Origin: Streptomyces sp. NBC_00490
Lineage (GTDB): Bacteria; Actinomycetota; Actinomycetes; Streptomycetales; Streptomycetaceae
NCBI RefSeq assembly: GCF_036013645.1
Contig: NZ_CP107869.1
Span: 7,626,001-7,690,000 of the forward strand
Direction of reading: 5' to 3'
Length of the DNA: 64,000 bases
Shown: positions 56,909 through 64,000 of the stretch, piece by piece
How the letters are laid out: every line of letters begins with the position of its first letter
Position numbering within the stretch: the first letter of the stretch is position 1
Notes under the pieces: model-generated
Told to the model about the DNA's origin: nothing
What the model saw: only the letters and a program-made list of their open reading frames with translations
Databases searched by the model: none
Position numbers and translations under genes: made by a program

Positions 56909-59737
56909 GTGATCCTGTTGTCCGTCGCCTGGGACGACATCGGCGGGCTCGTCGATGCCCACGAACGTTTTCTGGCCGGGGCCCGAGTGGACGCGGACGT
57001 CCGGGGCTCCGTGCTCGACTCCTGGAAACGGTGCAGGTCCGTCGGGCTGGAACCGGACCGCCTCCAGGCCGCCTACGCGCCGGACCTCACCCTGGACGAC
57101 CCGCTCCTGCACGCGGCCGAGCCGGTCCTGAAGAACCTCGCCACCTCGCTCTCCGAGGCCGGCATGACCATCGCGCTGTGCGACGGACAGGGCCGCATGG
57201 TCCAGCGGCTCGGCGGCGGACGACAGCTCTGCGACCGCCTCGACGAGGTGAACTTCGCCCCCGGCTTCGACGCCTCCGAACGGGTCGTGGGCACCAACGG
57301 CGTCGGCACCGCGCTCGCCGAACGCAACCCCGTCTACGTCGTCGGCCGTGAGCACTTCGCCGACTGCCTCCAGCCCTTCGCCTGCGCCGGCGCGCCCGTC
57401 CGCAACCCGCTCAGCGGACGCATCGAGGCCGTCCTCGACCTCACCTGTCTGCGCGACGCGGGCGACCCCGCCATGCTGCGGCTGGTCCGTGAGGCCGCCC
57501 ACGCCATCGAGGCACGGATGCTGGAGGTGGCCACGGACCGCGAGCGGGCCCTCCTCGCCGCGTACCGGCGGGCCACCGCCCACGCGTCGGCACAGTGGCG
57601 GCAGCCGGGGCGCCCGGACGGGGACGAACTCGGCCCCGTCGACCGGGCCGTGCTGCGCGAGAAGGCCGAGGAACTCCTCGCCTCCCCGCACCGCACCCTC
57701 GACGAGGTGACCCTCTCCGGCGGCCGCACCGCCACCCTGCTGCGCCGTCAGGTCCGGGGCGCGGCGGGTGAGACGGGCGTCGTCGTCGAGGCCCGCATCG
57801 TCGGCAGCCCGCACGTGCGCCAGGTCTGCCTCAGCGCGCCCGCCGCCCCGGTCACCCCGAACGCGGCCCTTCCACAGCCGGCCCCCTCCCCCGCACCGGT
57901 CCGGCCCGCGGTGGGATCCGCCGGACTGCGGACGGTCGTACCGACACCCGCCGAAGTGCAGTGGGACGCGCAGGGCGAGCCCGGGGCGACCGTCACGAGT
58001 GTCGGCGCGCTCCCGTCCGTCGCCGAGCGCGGCAGCGACGCCCCCGGGACGGACGCCCCAGGTGCCGACGCCCGGCTGCTTCTCCTCGGTGAGCCCGGTG
58101 TCGGACGGCTGGCCCTGCTCGCGCGCCGGCGCCTGGAGTTCCTGCACGACGCGGGCATGCGGATCGGTACCACCCTCGACGTCACCCGCACCGCGGAGGA
58201 ACTCGCGGAGGCGACCGTCCCCCGGTTCGCCGACTTCGTCGCCGTGGACCTGCCGGACGGGGTGCTGCTCGGCGAGGAGCCGGGACCGCTGGGCGCGGAC
58301 ACCCCGCTGCGGCGGGTCGCCCTGGGCGCCGTACATGAGGAACCGCGTCTGCACCCGGTCGGCGGCCTCGTCCGGTACGCCGCGTCCACACCGCAGGCCC
58401 GCGGGCTGGAGGCCCGGCAGTCGATGCTCGAACCCGTGCTCGCCGCCGCCGGTATCCACTCCCTGGTCACGGTGCCGCTGCGGGCCCGCGGCGAGACCCT
58501 CGGCCTGGTCAGCTTCTACCGCGCCGAGAAGACCGCCCGCTTCGAGGACGACGACCTCTCCCTCGCCCAGGAACTGGCCGGCCGCGCGGCCATCTGCATC
58601 GACAACGCCCGCCGCTACACCCGCGAGCACAACACCGCGCTCGCCCTCCAGCGCAGCCTGCTGCCGCGGGGCCGGTCCGAGCAGAGCGCCGTCGAGGTCG
58701 CCTACCGCTATCTGCCGGCCCAGGCCGGCGTCGGCGGCGACTGGTTCGACGTCATCCCGCTCTCCGGCGCGCGGGTCGCGCTCGTGGTCGGGGACGTCGT
58801 GGGCCACGGACTGCACGCGGCCGCCACGATGGGCCGGCTGCGCACCGCCGTCCACAACTTCTGCGCCCTCGACCTGCCGCCCGACGACCTTCTCACCCAC
58901 CTCGACGACCTCGTCGGCCGCCTCGACCGGGGCGAGGGCTGGGCGGCGGAGAACAGCCCCGACTCCGGGATCGTCGGGGCGACCTGTCTCTACGCCGTCT
59001 ACGACCCGGTGTCCCGGCGCTGCACCCTGACCCGCGCCGGGCACCCGCTGCCCGCGGTCGTCGACCCCGACGGCACGGTGACCTTCGTCGACCTGCCCTC
59101 CGCCCCGCCGCTCGGGCTCGGCGGGATGCCCTTCGAGACCGTCGAGCTGGAGCTGGCGGAGGGCAGCCAACTGGTGCTCTACACCGACGGGTTGATCGAG
59201 GACCGGCAGCGGGACATCGACGCCGGGATGCAGAGGCTGGGCGCCGTCCTCGCCCAGGCCGGACGGCCGCCGGAGGAGACCTGCGAGGCGGTCCTGGACG
59301 CGCTGCTGCCGGCCCGGCCGAGCGACGACGTGGCCCTGCTGGTGGCCCGTACGCACGCCCTGGACTGCGACCGGGTCGCCCAGTGGGACGTGCCCAGCGA
59401 CCCGGCGGCCGTCTCCCGCTTCCGCGCGGCGGTCACCGAACAGCTCACGGCCTGGGGCCTGGAGGAGCTGTCGTTCACCGTCGAACTCGTCGCCAGCGAA
59501 CTGGTCACCAACGCCATCCGGCACGCCACCGGCCCGGTCCGGCTCCGGCTGCTCCGCGACCGCGCCCTGATCTGCGAGGTCTCCGACGGCAGCAGTACGT
59601 CCCCGCGACTGCGCCGTGCGAAGAACGAGGACGAGGGCGGCCGCGGGCTGTTCCTCGTCGCCCAGCTCACCGAGCGGTGGGGGACGCGCTACACCCCTGA
59701 GGGGAAGATCATCTGGACGGAGCTGGCGTTGCCGTGA
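56909..59737 (+). CDS. SpoIIE/PP2C-type phosphatase with AcoR-like GAF, second GAF and ATPase domains
   Basis: A 942-aa signalling protein. Residues ~1-250 have an AcoR-type sensor (SWKRCRSVGLEPDRL, GFDASERVVGTNGVGTALAE); ~410-575 a second GAF (LGLVSFYRAEKTARFEDDDL); ~585-800 a SpoIIE/RsbU-type phosphatase (GVGGDWFDVIPL, VVGDVVGHGLHAA, LVLYTDGLIEDR, SDDVALLVAR); ~825-942 an HATPase_c_2 domain (LVASELVTNAIRHATG, EGGRGLFLVAQL). Such proteins dephosphorylate and rephosphorylate anti-sigma-factor antagonists. GTG 56909 is used; TTG 56918 is better spaced from the AGGGAA ribosome site. Confidence 0.9.
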   Translation: MILLSVAWDDIGGLVDAHERFLAGARVDADVRGSVLDSWKRCRSVGLEPDRLQAAYAPDLTLDDPLLHAAEPVLKNLATSLSEAGMTIALCDGQGRMVQRLGGGRQLCDRLDEVNFAPGFDASERVVGTNGVGTALAERNPVYVVGREHFADCLQPFACAGAPVRNPLSGRIEAVLDLTCLRDAGDPAMLRLVREAAHAIEARMLEVATDRERALLAAYRRATAHASAQWRQPGRPDGDELGPVDRAVLREKAEELLASPHRTLDEVTLSGGRTATLLRRQVRGAAGETGVVVEARIVGSPHVRQVCLSAPAAPVTPNAALPQPAPSPAPVRPAVGSAGLRTVVPTPAEVQWDAQGEPGATVTSVGALPSVAERGSDAPGTDAPGADARLLLLGEPGVGRLALLARRRLEFLHDAGMRIGTTLDVTRTAEELAEATVPRFADFVAVDLPDGVLLGEEPGPLGADTPLRRVALGAVHEEPRLHPVGGLVRYAASTPQARGLEARQSMLEPVLAAAGIHSLVTVPLRARGETLGLVSFYRAEKTARFEDDDLSLAQELAGRAAICIDNARRYTREHNTALALQRSLLPRGRSEQSAVEVAYRYLPAQAGVGGDWFDVIPLSGARVALVVGDVVGHGLHAAATMGRLRTAVHNFCALDLPPDDLLTHLDDLVGRLDRGEGWAAENSPDSGIVGATCLYAVYDPVSRRCTLTRAGHPLPAVVDPDGTVTFVDLPSAPPLGLGGMPFETVELELAEGSQLVLYTDGLIEDRQRDIDAGMQRLGAVLAQAGRPPEETCEAVLDALLPARPSDDVALLVARTHALDCDRVAQWDVPSDPAAVSRFRAAVTEQLTAWGLEELSFTVELVASELVTNAIRHATGPVRLRLLRDRALICEVSDGSSTSPRLRRAKNEDEGGRGLFLVAQLTERWGTRYTPEGKIIWTELALP

Positions 59738-59746
59738 CGGACCCGG

Positions 59747-62164
59747 TCACGGCCGGTCGAGCTCGAACCAGACGATCTTGCCGGTGCTCAGCCGGGACGC
59801 TCCCCAGTGCCGGGCCACCCTGTTCACCAGGTACAGGCCCCGTCCGCCCTCGTCCGTGGCCCGCGCCTGCCCGAGCACCGGGAGCCGGGGCTCGTCGTCG
59901 GTGACCTCGCAGCGCAGCACGTGGGTGCGCAGCAGCCGCACGGTGATGGGCCGGGACGCGTACCGCACGGCATTGGTGACGATCTCGCTGACCAGCAGCT
60001 CCGCGGAGTCGCTCAGCTCCTCGAGCCCCCAGCGGGACAAGGTGCGCCGGACCAGCCGCCGCGCCCGGCCGGGTGTCGCCTCCGACGGTTCCAGGAACCA
60101 GTACGCCACGTCACTCGGCGCGATCCCCTCGAAGCGGGCGGCGAGCAGTGCGATGTCGTCGTCCCGGTCGCCCGGTCCGAGCATGTCGAGCACCTCGTCG
60201 CACAGCTCCTCCAGCGGCGGCGGACGCTCGGGGCCGGTCAGCCGCGCGGTCGCGGCGAGCTTCTCGCGCAGCTGCTCGATACCGGTCCACACGTCCCGCA
60301 GGCGCGATTCGACCAGCCCGTCGGTGTACAGGAGCAGGGTGGCGTCGGCCGGGGCGTCCAGCTCCACGGCCTCGAAGGCGACGCCGCCGACCCCGATGGG
60401 TGCGCCCGGGGGCACCCGCAGCACCTCGGTGCGGCCGCCCAGGTGCACCAGGATGGGCGGGGGATGGCCGGCGTTGGCGATGGTGATGCGGTGCGCGACG
60501 GGGTCGTAGACGCAGTAGACACAGGTTGCCATCCGGTCGGCGCCCAGCCGCTGGGCCTGTTCGTCGAGGTGGTGCAGCACTTCCTGCGGCGGCATGTCGA
60601 GACCGGCGAGCGTCTGGGCCGTCGTCCGCAGCTGGCCCATGACCGCGGCGGAGGTCATGGAGTGGCCCATGACATCGCCGACGACCAGCGCGACACGGCT
60701 GCCCGGCAGGGGGATCGCGTCGTACCAGTCGCCGCCGACACGGGCCGTCTCGGCGGCCGGGAGGTAACGGGAGGCCAGCCGGACGCCGGTCGGGCGGGGC
60801 AGGGTCTCGGGGAGCATGGCGCGCTGGAGTTCGTCGGCGATGTACGCCTCACGGCCGTACAGGGCCGCCTTGTCGATGCCGAGGGCGCTGTGGGTGGCGA
60901 GCTGGGCGGCGAGCAGGAGGTCGTCCTGTTCGAAGGCGGGGCGTTCGGGGCTGCGCAGGAAGAGGGCGGCGCCGATGACACGGCGGCGGCCGCGCAGGGG
61001 GGCGAGGATGGCGTGCTGTCCGGCCGGGGTCACCGACTCGCTGCCCTTGCCGAGGAGTTCGGGCAGGGCGGCCTGGGCCGCCGGGGAGTTGGTGAAGACG
61101 GGGCGTACGCCTCGCAGCACCTCGGCGAGCGCGCCGCCGCCCGGCACGGTGCAGCGCTCGGCGACGAGTTCGTCCAGCGCGGGTGGCCTGGGCCGTGGGT
61201 CGTCCACGAGCCGGAGACCGTCCTCCTCGGGCGGGATCCGGTCGGTCCGGTGCAGCCGCAGGACGAGCGGTTCGACGGGACGTTCGTCGCCGACCGGCAG
61301 CGGTTCGCGGAGGTACACGAGGATCGCGTCCGAGAAGGTCGGCACGCTGGCCCGGCACAGCCCGATCACGATCTCGTCCAGGTCGATACCGCGAGCGATC
61401 CGGCGGGTCGCCGCCCCGGCGAAGCGCAGCCGGTCGCCCTCGCGGCTCATGGGGGCGGGGGTCGTTGCGGAGGTCGGGGACGGTGGGAACGGTTTTCGCG
61501 TCCCGGCGGCGGGGGGTGGTGGTGAGGCGGTCGTCGGGGGTGCGGAGGCCGTAGACAGTGGGTCCGCGGTGTCGGTCGTGTCGGTCATGGCGGGTGTGGC
61601 TGCCGTGCGGGGTGAGGCTGTCGCCTCGCTCACGCCGAGTGCGGCCTGTGCCGAGAGCCGGTCGGCCGTCAGCACGTCGTCGGCGTCGAAGGCCTCGCGG
61701 TCGGGGCGGCGGAGGAACACGGCCGCGCCGAGCACGCCCCGCGCGTCGGACAGGGGGGCGAGGAGGACGCGATGCCCCTCCGGCAGCCCGGGAGCCTGGC
61801 CCAGCAGTTCCCGCAGCGCCGGTTCGATCGCGGGGGAGATCCGGCTCAACGTCTCACCCGCACGCAGGACTTCGGCCAGGTCACCGGAGCGCGCCACCGA
61901 GGCGAGAGCCGGTACCGGAGCGCCGGTCGAGCCGACCAGGTCCGGCCCGTCTGCCAGGAACCGGCTCGCGGTCAGGTGGAGTCGGCCGGGGACCGTTTCC
62001 CGCTCGTACGAGGGGCCGGGGCCGGGCGCGAGGTAGACGAGTACCGCGTCCGCGAAGTGCTCCACGCCCACCGCACAGAGTTCATGGACGACCTCCGCAC
62101 GGTCCTCGGCGCGGGCGATGCGGCGAACTGCCGTGGCAAGCAAACGTTGGGGATCGGACCGCAT
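59747..62164 (-). CDS. SpoIIE/PP2C-type phosphatase with two GAF domains and ATPase domain
   Basis: An 805-aa protein convergent with the previous phosphatase, with only 9 bases between stops. GAF-like regions span ~1-180 and ~245-430, split by a Pro/Thr/Ala-rich linker (~185-240). The phosphatase (~440-650) has RVGGDWYDAIPL, VVGDVMGHSMTSA, LLLYTDGLVESR and RDDDIALLAAR; the ATPase domain (~665-805) has LLVSEIVTNAVRYAS and EGGRGLYLVNRV. Both catalytic aspartate sets appear intact. Likely a regulator of sigma-factor partner switching, with unknown sensory input. Start ATG 62164. Confidence 0.9.
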   Translation of the reverse strand: MRSDPQRLLATAVRRIARAEDRAEVVHELCAVGVEHFADAVLVYLAPGPGPSYERETVPGRLHLTASRFLADGPDLVGSTGAPVPALASVARSGDLAEVLRAGETLSRISPAIEPALRELLGQAPGLPEGHRVLLAPLSDARGVLGAAVFLRRPDREAFDADDVLTADRLSAQAALGVSEATASPRTAATPAMTDTTDTADPLSTASAPPTTASPPPPAAGTRKPFPPSPTSATTPAPMSREGDRLRFAGAATRRIARGIDLDEIVIGLCRASVPTFSDAILVYLREPLPVGDERPVEPLVLRLHRTDRIPPEEDGLRLVDDPRPRPPALDELVAERCTVPGGGALAEVLRGVRPVFTNSPAAQAALPELLGKGSESVTPAGQHAILAPLRGRRRVIGAALFLRSPERPAFEQDDLLLAAQLATHSALGIDKAALYGREAYIADELQRAMLPETLPRPTGVRLASRYLPAAETARVGGDWYDAIPLPGSRVALVVGDVMGHSMTSAAVMGQLRTTAQTLAGLDMPPQEVLHHLDEQAQRLGADRMATCVYCVYDPVAHRITIANAGHPPPILVHLGGRTEVLRVPPGAPIGVGGVAFEAVELDAPADATLLLYTDGLVESRLRDVWTGIEQLREKLAATARLTGPERPPPLEELCDEVLDMLGPGDRDDDIALLAARFEGIAPSDVAYWFLEPSEATPGRARRLVRRTLSRWGLEELSDSAELLVSEIVTNAVRYASRPITVRLLRTHVLRCEVTDDEPRLPVLGQARATDEGGRGLYLVNRVARHWGASRLSTGKIVWFELDRP

Positions 62165-62363
62165 CGCCTCTCCGCGCAGGTGACCACGGGGGTTGCCTCC
62201 CAGGGCACGGACTCCACAGCCCGGCGACTGCCATCCTGGGGGAGCCCGGAAGATCTGTCCAGCCGTTCATGGCGAGCCGGGCCTGCCAACTTGGCTTCCG
62301 CAAACGAGACTTGCCCGTCCGGTGACATTTCGTCGCCCGCGGGCCCGGCCGGGCCCGGTCCGT

Positions 62364-63818
62364 TCAGCCGCCCGCCGCCCCGCCTCCCAGCGGCAGCGAC
62401 ACCGTGAACACCGTCCGGCCCGGCTCGCTGCTCACCTCCACCGTGCCGCCGTGGGCCCATACGAGGGCGCGGGCCACGGCCAGACCCAGGCCACTGCCGC
62501 CGCGGTCGCGACTGCGGGCCTTGTCGACGCGGTAGAAGCGGTCGAAGACCTTCTCCTGGTCGGCGGGCGGGATACCGGGGCCCGCGTCCGTCACACGGAC
62601 CAGGACCCGGGCGGAGTCGACCGTGACCGCCACCGACACCGGGGTGCCGGCCGGAGTGTGCACGGCCGCGTTGGTGAGGAGGTTGTCCAGGACCTGGCGG
62701 ATGCGGTGCGGGTCCAGGCGCAGCATCAAGGACTGCGGGCCCTTGGTCAGCGTCAACGGGCGGTCCGGGTGTGCGGCGCGGAAGGCGTCGGCCGCGTCGT
62801 GGACCAGGTCCACCAGGTCCGTGTCCTTGGGCCGCAGCGGGGTGTCCACCTCCGCGGCGTCGAGCCGGGCGAGCATCAGCAGGTCGTCCAGCAGGACACC
62901 CATCCGGGCCGCCTCCGCGCGCAGCCTCGCCAGATGCCGGTCCCGCTCCTCGGGCTCGTTGGCGGCGGCGTACTGGAAGAGGTCCGCATAGCCCCGTACG
63001 GACATCAGAGGCGTACGGAGTTCGTGCGAGGCGTCCGCGACGAACCGGCGCAGCCGCTGCTCGGCCTCCGCGCGCACCGCGAGCGAGTCGTCGATGTGCT
63101 CCAGCATCGTGTTGAACGCGGTGCGCAGTTCCTCGACCTCCGGGCCGCCGCCCTTGCGGTCCGCGCGCAGCGGCAGCCGGGCCTCCGGGTCGCTGAGGTT
63201 GTGCGAGGAGATGCCGTGCGCGGTGTACGCCATGTCGCTCAGCGGTTTCAGGCCCTTGCGCAGCACCTTCCGCCCGAACAGCACCAGCGCCAGCAGCGCG
63301 AGGCCGAACGTGACGACCTGGATCGTGATCAGCTGCCCCACGGTCTCGTCGATCTCGTCCATGGGTGCCGCGCTGACCAGGACCACACCGGGCTCGACCT
63401 CACAGGCCCGCAGCCGGTAGTCGCCCGCGCCCCGGAGATGCGCGGTGCGCAGCAGCTCGCTGCCGGCGCCGGTCTGCGCCTGCGCCAGGGACGTGAAGTC
63501 GTCGACGTCCTCCGGCAGGTCGGTGGCGTCCTCGGGGGTACGGAGCCGGGCGGTGCCGTCCTTCACGTCGTACACGGCGTAGTACCAGCGCCAGTACTTC
63601 TTGCCCGCCAGCGAGCCGTGGTCCAGGATGCTCTTGGACTGGGCGACCTGGGCGATCTGGAGCTGCTCGTTGAGCTGGGCCGACAGATAGTCCCGCATGT
63701 ACGTCGTCAGCGCGGTGCCCACGACGCCGAACACCAGCAGCGCCAGCACGCCGAGGCCGAGCGCCAGCCGGGTGCCGAGCCGGAGTCGGCGATACGCCTG
63801 ACGGATCCGCCGGATCAC
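62364..63818 (-). CDS. Two-component sensor histidine kinase
   Basis: A 484-aa membrane kinase. TM1 (~18-40, LALGLGVLALLVFGVVGTAL) and TM2 (~168-190, VVTFGLALLALVLFG) flank an extracytoplasmic sensor of ~125 residues; HAMP follows. DASHELRTPL carries phospho-acceptor His265, then N-box DNLLTNAAVHT, G-boxes DAGPGIPP and GGSGLGLAVA. GTG 63818 overlaps the stop of the response-regulator gene (GTGA), so the pair is coupled. The ligand is unknown. Confidence 0.95.
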   Translation of the reverse strand: MIRRIRQAYRRLRLGTRLALGLGVLALLVFGVVGTALTTYMRDYLSAQLNEQLQIAQVAQSKSILDHGSLAGKKYWRWYYAVYDVKDGTARLRTPEDATDLPEDVDDFTSLAQAQTGAGSELLRTAHLRGAGDYRLRACEVEPGVVLVSAAPMDEIDETVGQLITIQVVTFGLALLALVLFGRKVLRKGLKPLSDMAYTAHGISSHNLSDPEARLPLRADRKGGGPEVEELRTAFNTMLEHIDDSLAVRAEAEQRLRRFVADASHELRTPLMSVRGYADLFQYAAANEPEERDRHLARLRAEAARMGVLLDDLLMLARLDAAEVDTPLRPKDTDLVDLVHDAADAFRAAHPDRPLTLTKGPQSLMLRLDPHRIRQVLDNLLTNAAVHTPAGTPVSVAVTVDSARVLVRVTDAGPGIPPADQEKVFDRFYRVDKARSRDRGGSGLGLAVARALVWAHGGTVEVSSEPGRTVFTVSLPLGGGAAGG

Positions 63819-64000
63819 CCGGCCGCCTGCCGGATCACATAGCCGAAGCCCCGGACGGTGTGGATGAGCGGATCACCCGTGTCGTCCAGCTTGCGGCGCA
63901 GTCGGCTCACGACCAGCTCGACGACGTTGGAACGGCCGCCGAAGCCGTACTCCCACACATGGTCGAGGATCTGCGCCTTGGTGAGCACGGTCGGTGACTT
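63815..64000 (-). CDS. OmpR-family response regulator, C-terminal part
   Basis: Only the last 61 codons are inside the window. They encode the OmpR-type winged helix end: LTKAQILDHVWEYGFGGRSN, VVELVVSRLRRKLD and IHTVRGFGYVI, the classical recognition helix and hairpin. The gene continues beyond the right edge on the minus strand. It is the partner of the histidine kinase with a 4-base overlap. Confidence 0.95.
   Translation of the reverse strand, partial: KSPTVLTKAQILDHVWEYGFGGRSNVVELVVSRLRRKLDDTGDPLIHTVRGFGYVIRQAAG

Noticed and set aside
59807..61525. A 572-codon plus-strand frame opposite the second phosphatase
   Set aside because: Antisense shadow; no ribosome site, no recognisable domain, while the minus strand has complete GAF, SpoIIE and ATPase motifs.

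Overview
The window looks like chromosomal DNA of a Streptomyces or close relative. GC is very high with strong third-position GC, many starts are GTG, genes sit in tight operons with 4-base ATGA/GTGA overlaps, and the short intergenic repeat common in this genus occurs several times. I see no rRNA, tRNA, CRISPR array, integrase or transposase.

Layout. 1-7.6 kb: housekeeping and envelope genes (partial Pth2-like gene, an ABC pair, a small zinc-ribbon protein, a polysaccharide deacetylase lipoprotein, a PhoX-type phosphatase, an SPFH protein, and a carbonic anhydrase coupled to a SulP transporter). 8-12.7 kb: zapE-like ATPase, a RibD-C reductase, murC and msrB. 12.8-25.8 kb: one long minus-strand type VII secretion-like (ESX) operon. 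In order of transcription it encodes WXG100-type proteins, a 928-aa polymorphic toxin, a pentapeptide-repeat protein that is the candidate immunity factor, a one-TM protein, EccD, a ParA-like ATPase, EccC and a DUF6177-like protein. The block is bracketed by intact msrB on the left and a decayed copy of the msrB 3' half on the right, so it looks like an inserted island. 26.8-29.7 kb: an alpha/beta hydrolase, an RraA-like protein and a decayed membrane-protein gene.

29.8-56.7 kb is a glycan-utilisation region: GH3 hexosaminidase-like enzyme, GH5-like enzyme, BadF-type sugar kinase, second GH3, a CUT1 ABC importer, GH38 alpha-mannosidase, RpiR-type regulator, SIS phosphosugar protein, secreted GH84 hexosaminidase, an MFS transporter with two GH35 beta-galactosidases, and a LacI-type regulator. 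A palindrome of the form TGGTTCAATCAACCA recurs before several of these units, and a different perfect palindrome, typical of LacI operators, overlaps the MFS-GH35 promoter. Together they suggest uptake and intracellular trimming of galactose-, GlcNAc- and mannose-containing oligosaccharides.

56.9-64 kb: two convergent SpoIIE-type phosphatases with GAF and ATPase domains, then a two-component kinase and the tail of its OmpR-type regulator.

The best candidate for something new is the toxin at 21880-24666. It appears to carry two unrelated toxic domains in one chain, a RelA/SpoT-like (ATP 3'-pyrophosphokinase type) domain and a C-terminal PD-(D/E)XK nuclease-like domain, next to a pentapeptide-repeat gene, inside a reduced ESX locus flanked by msrB sequence.
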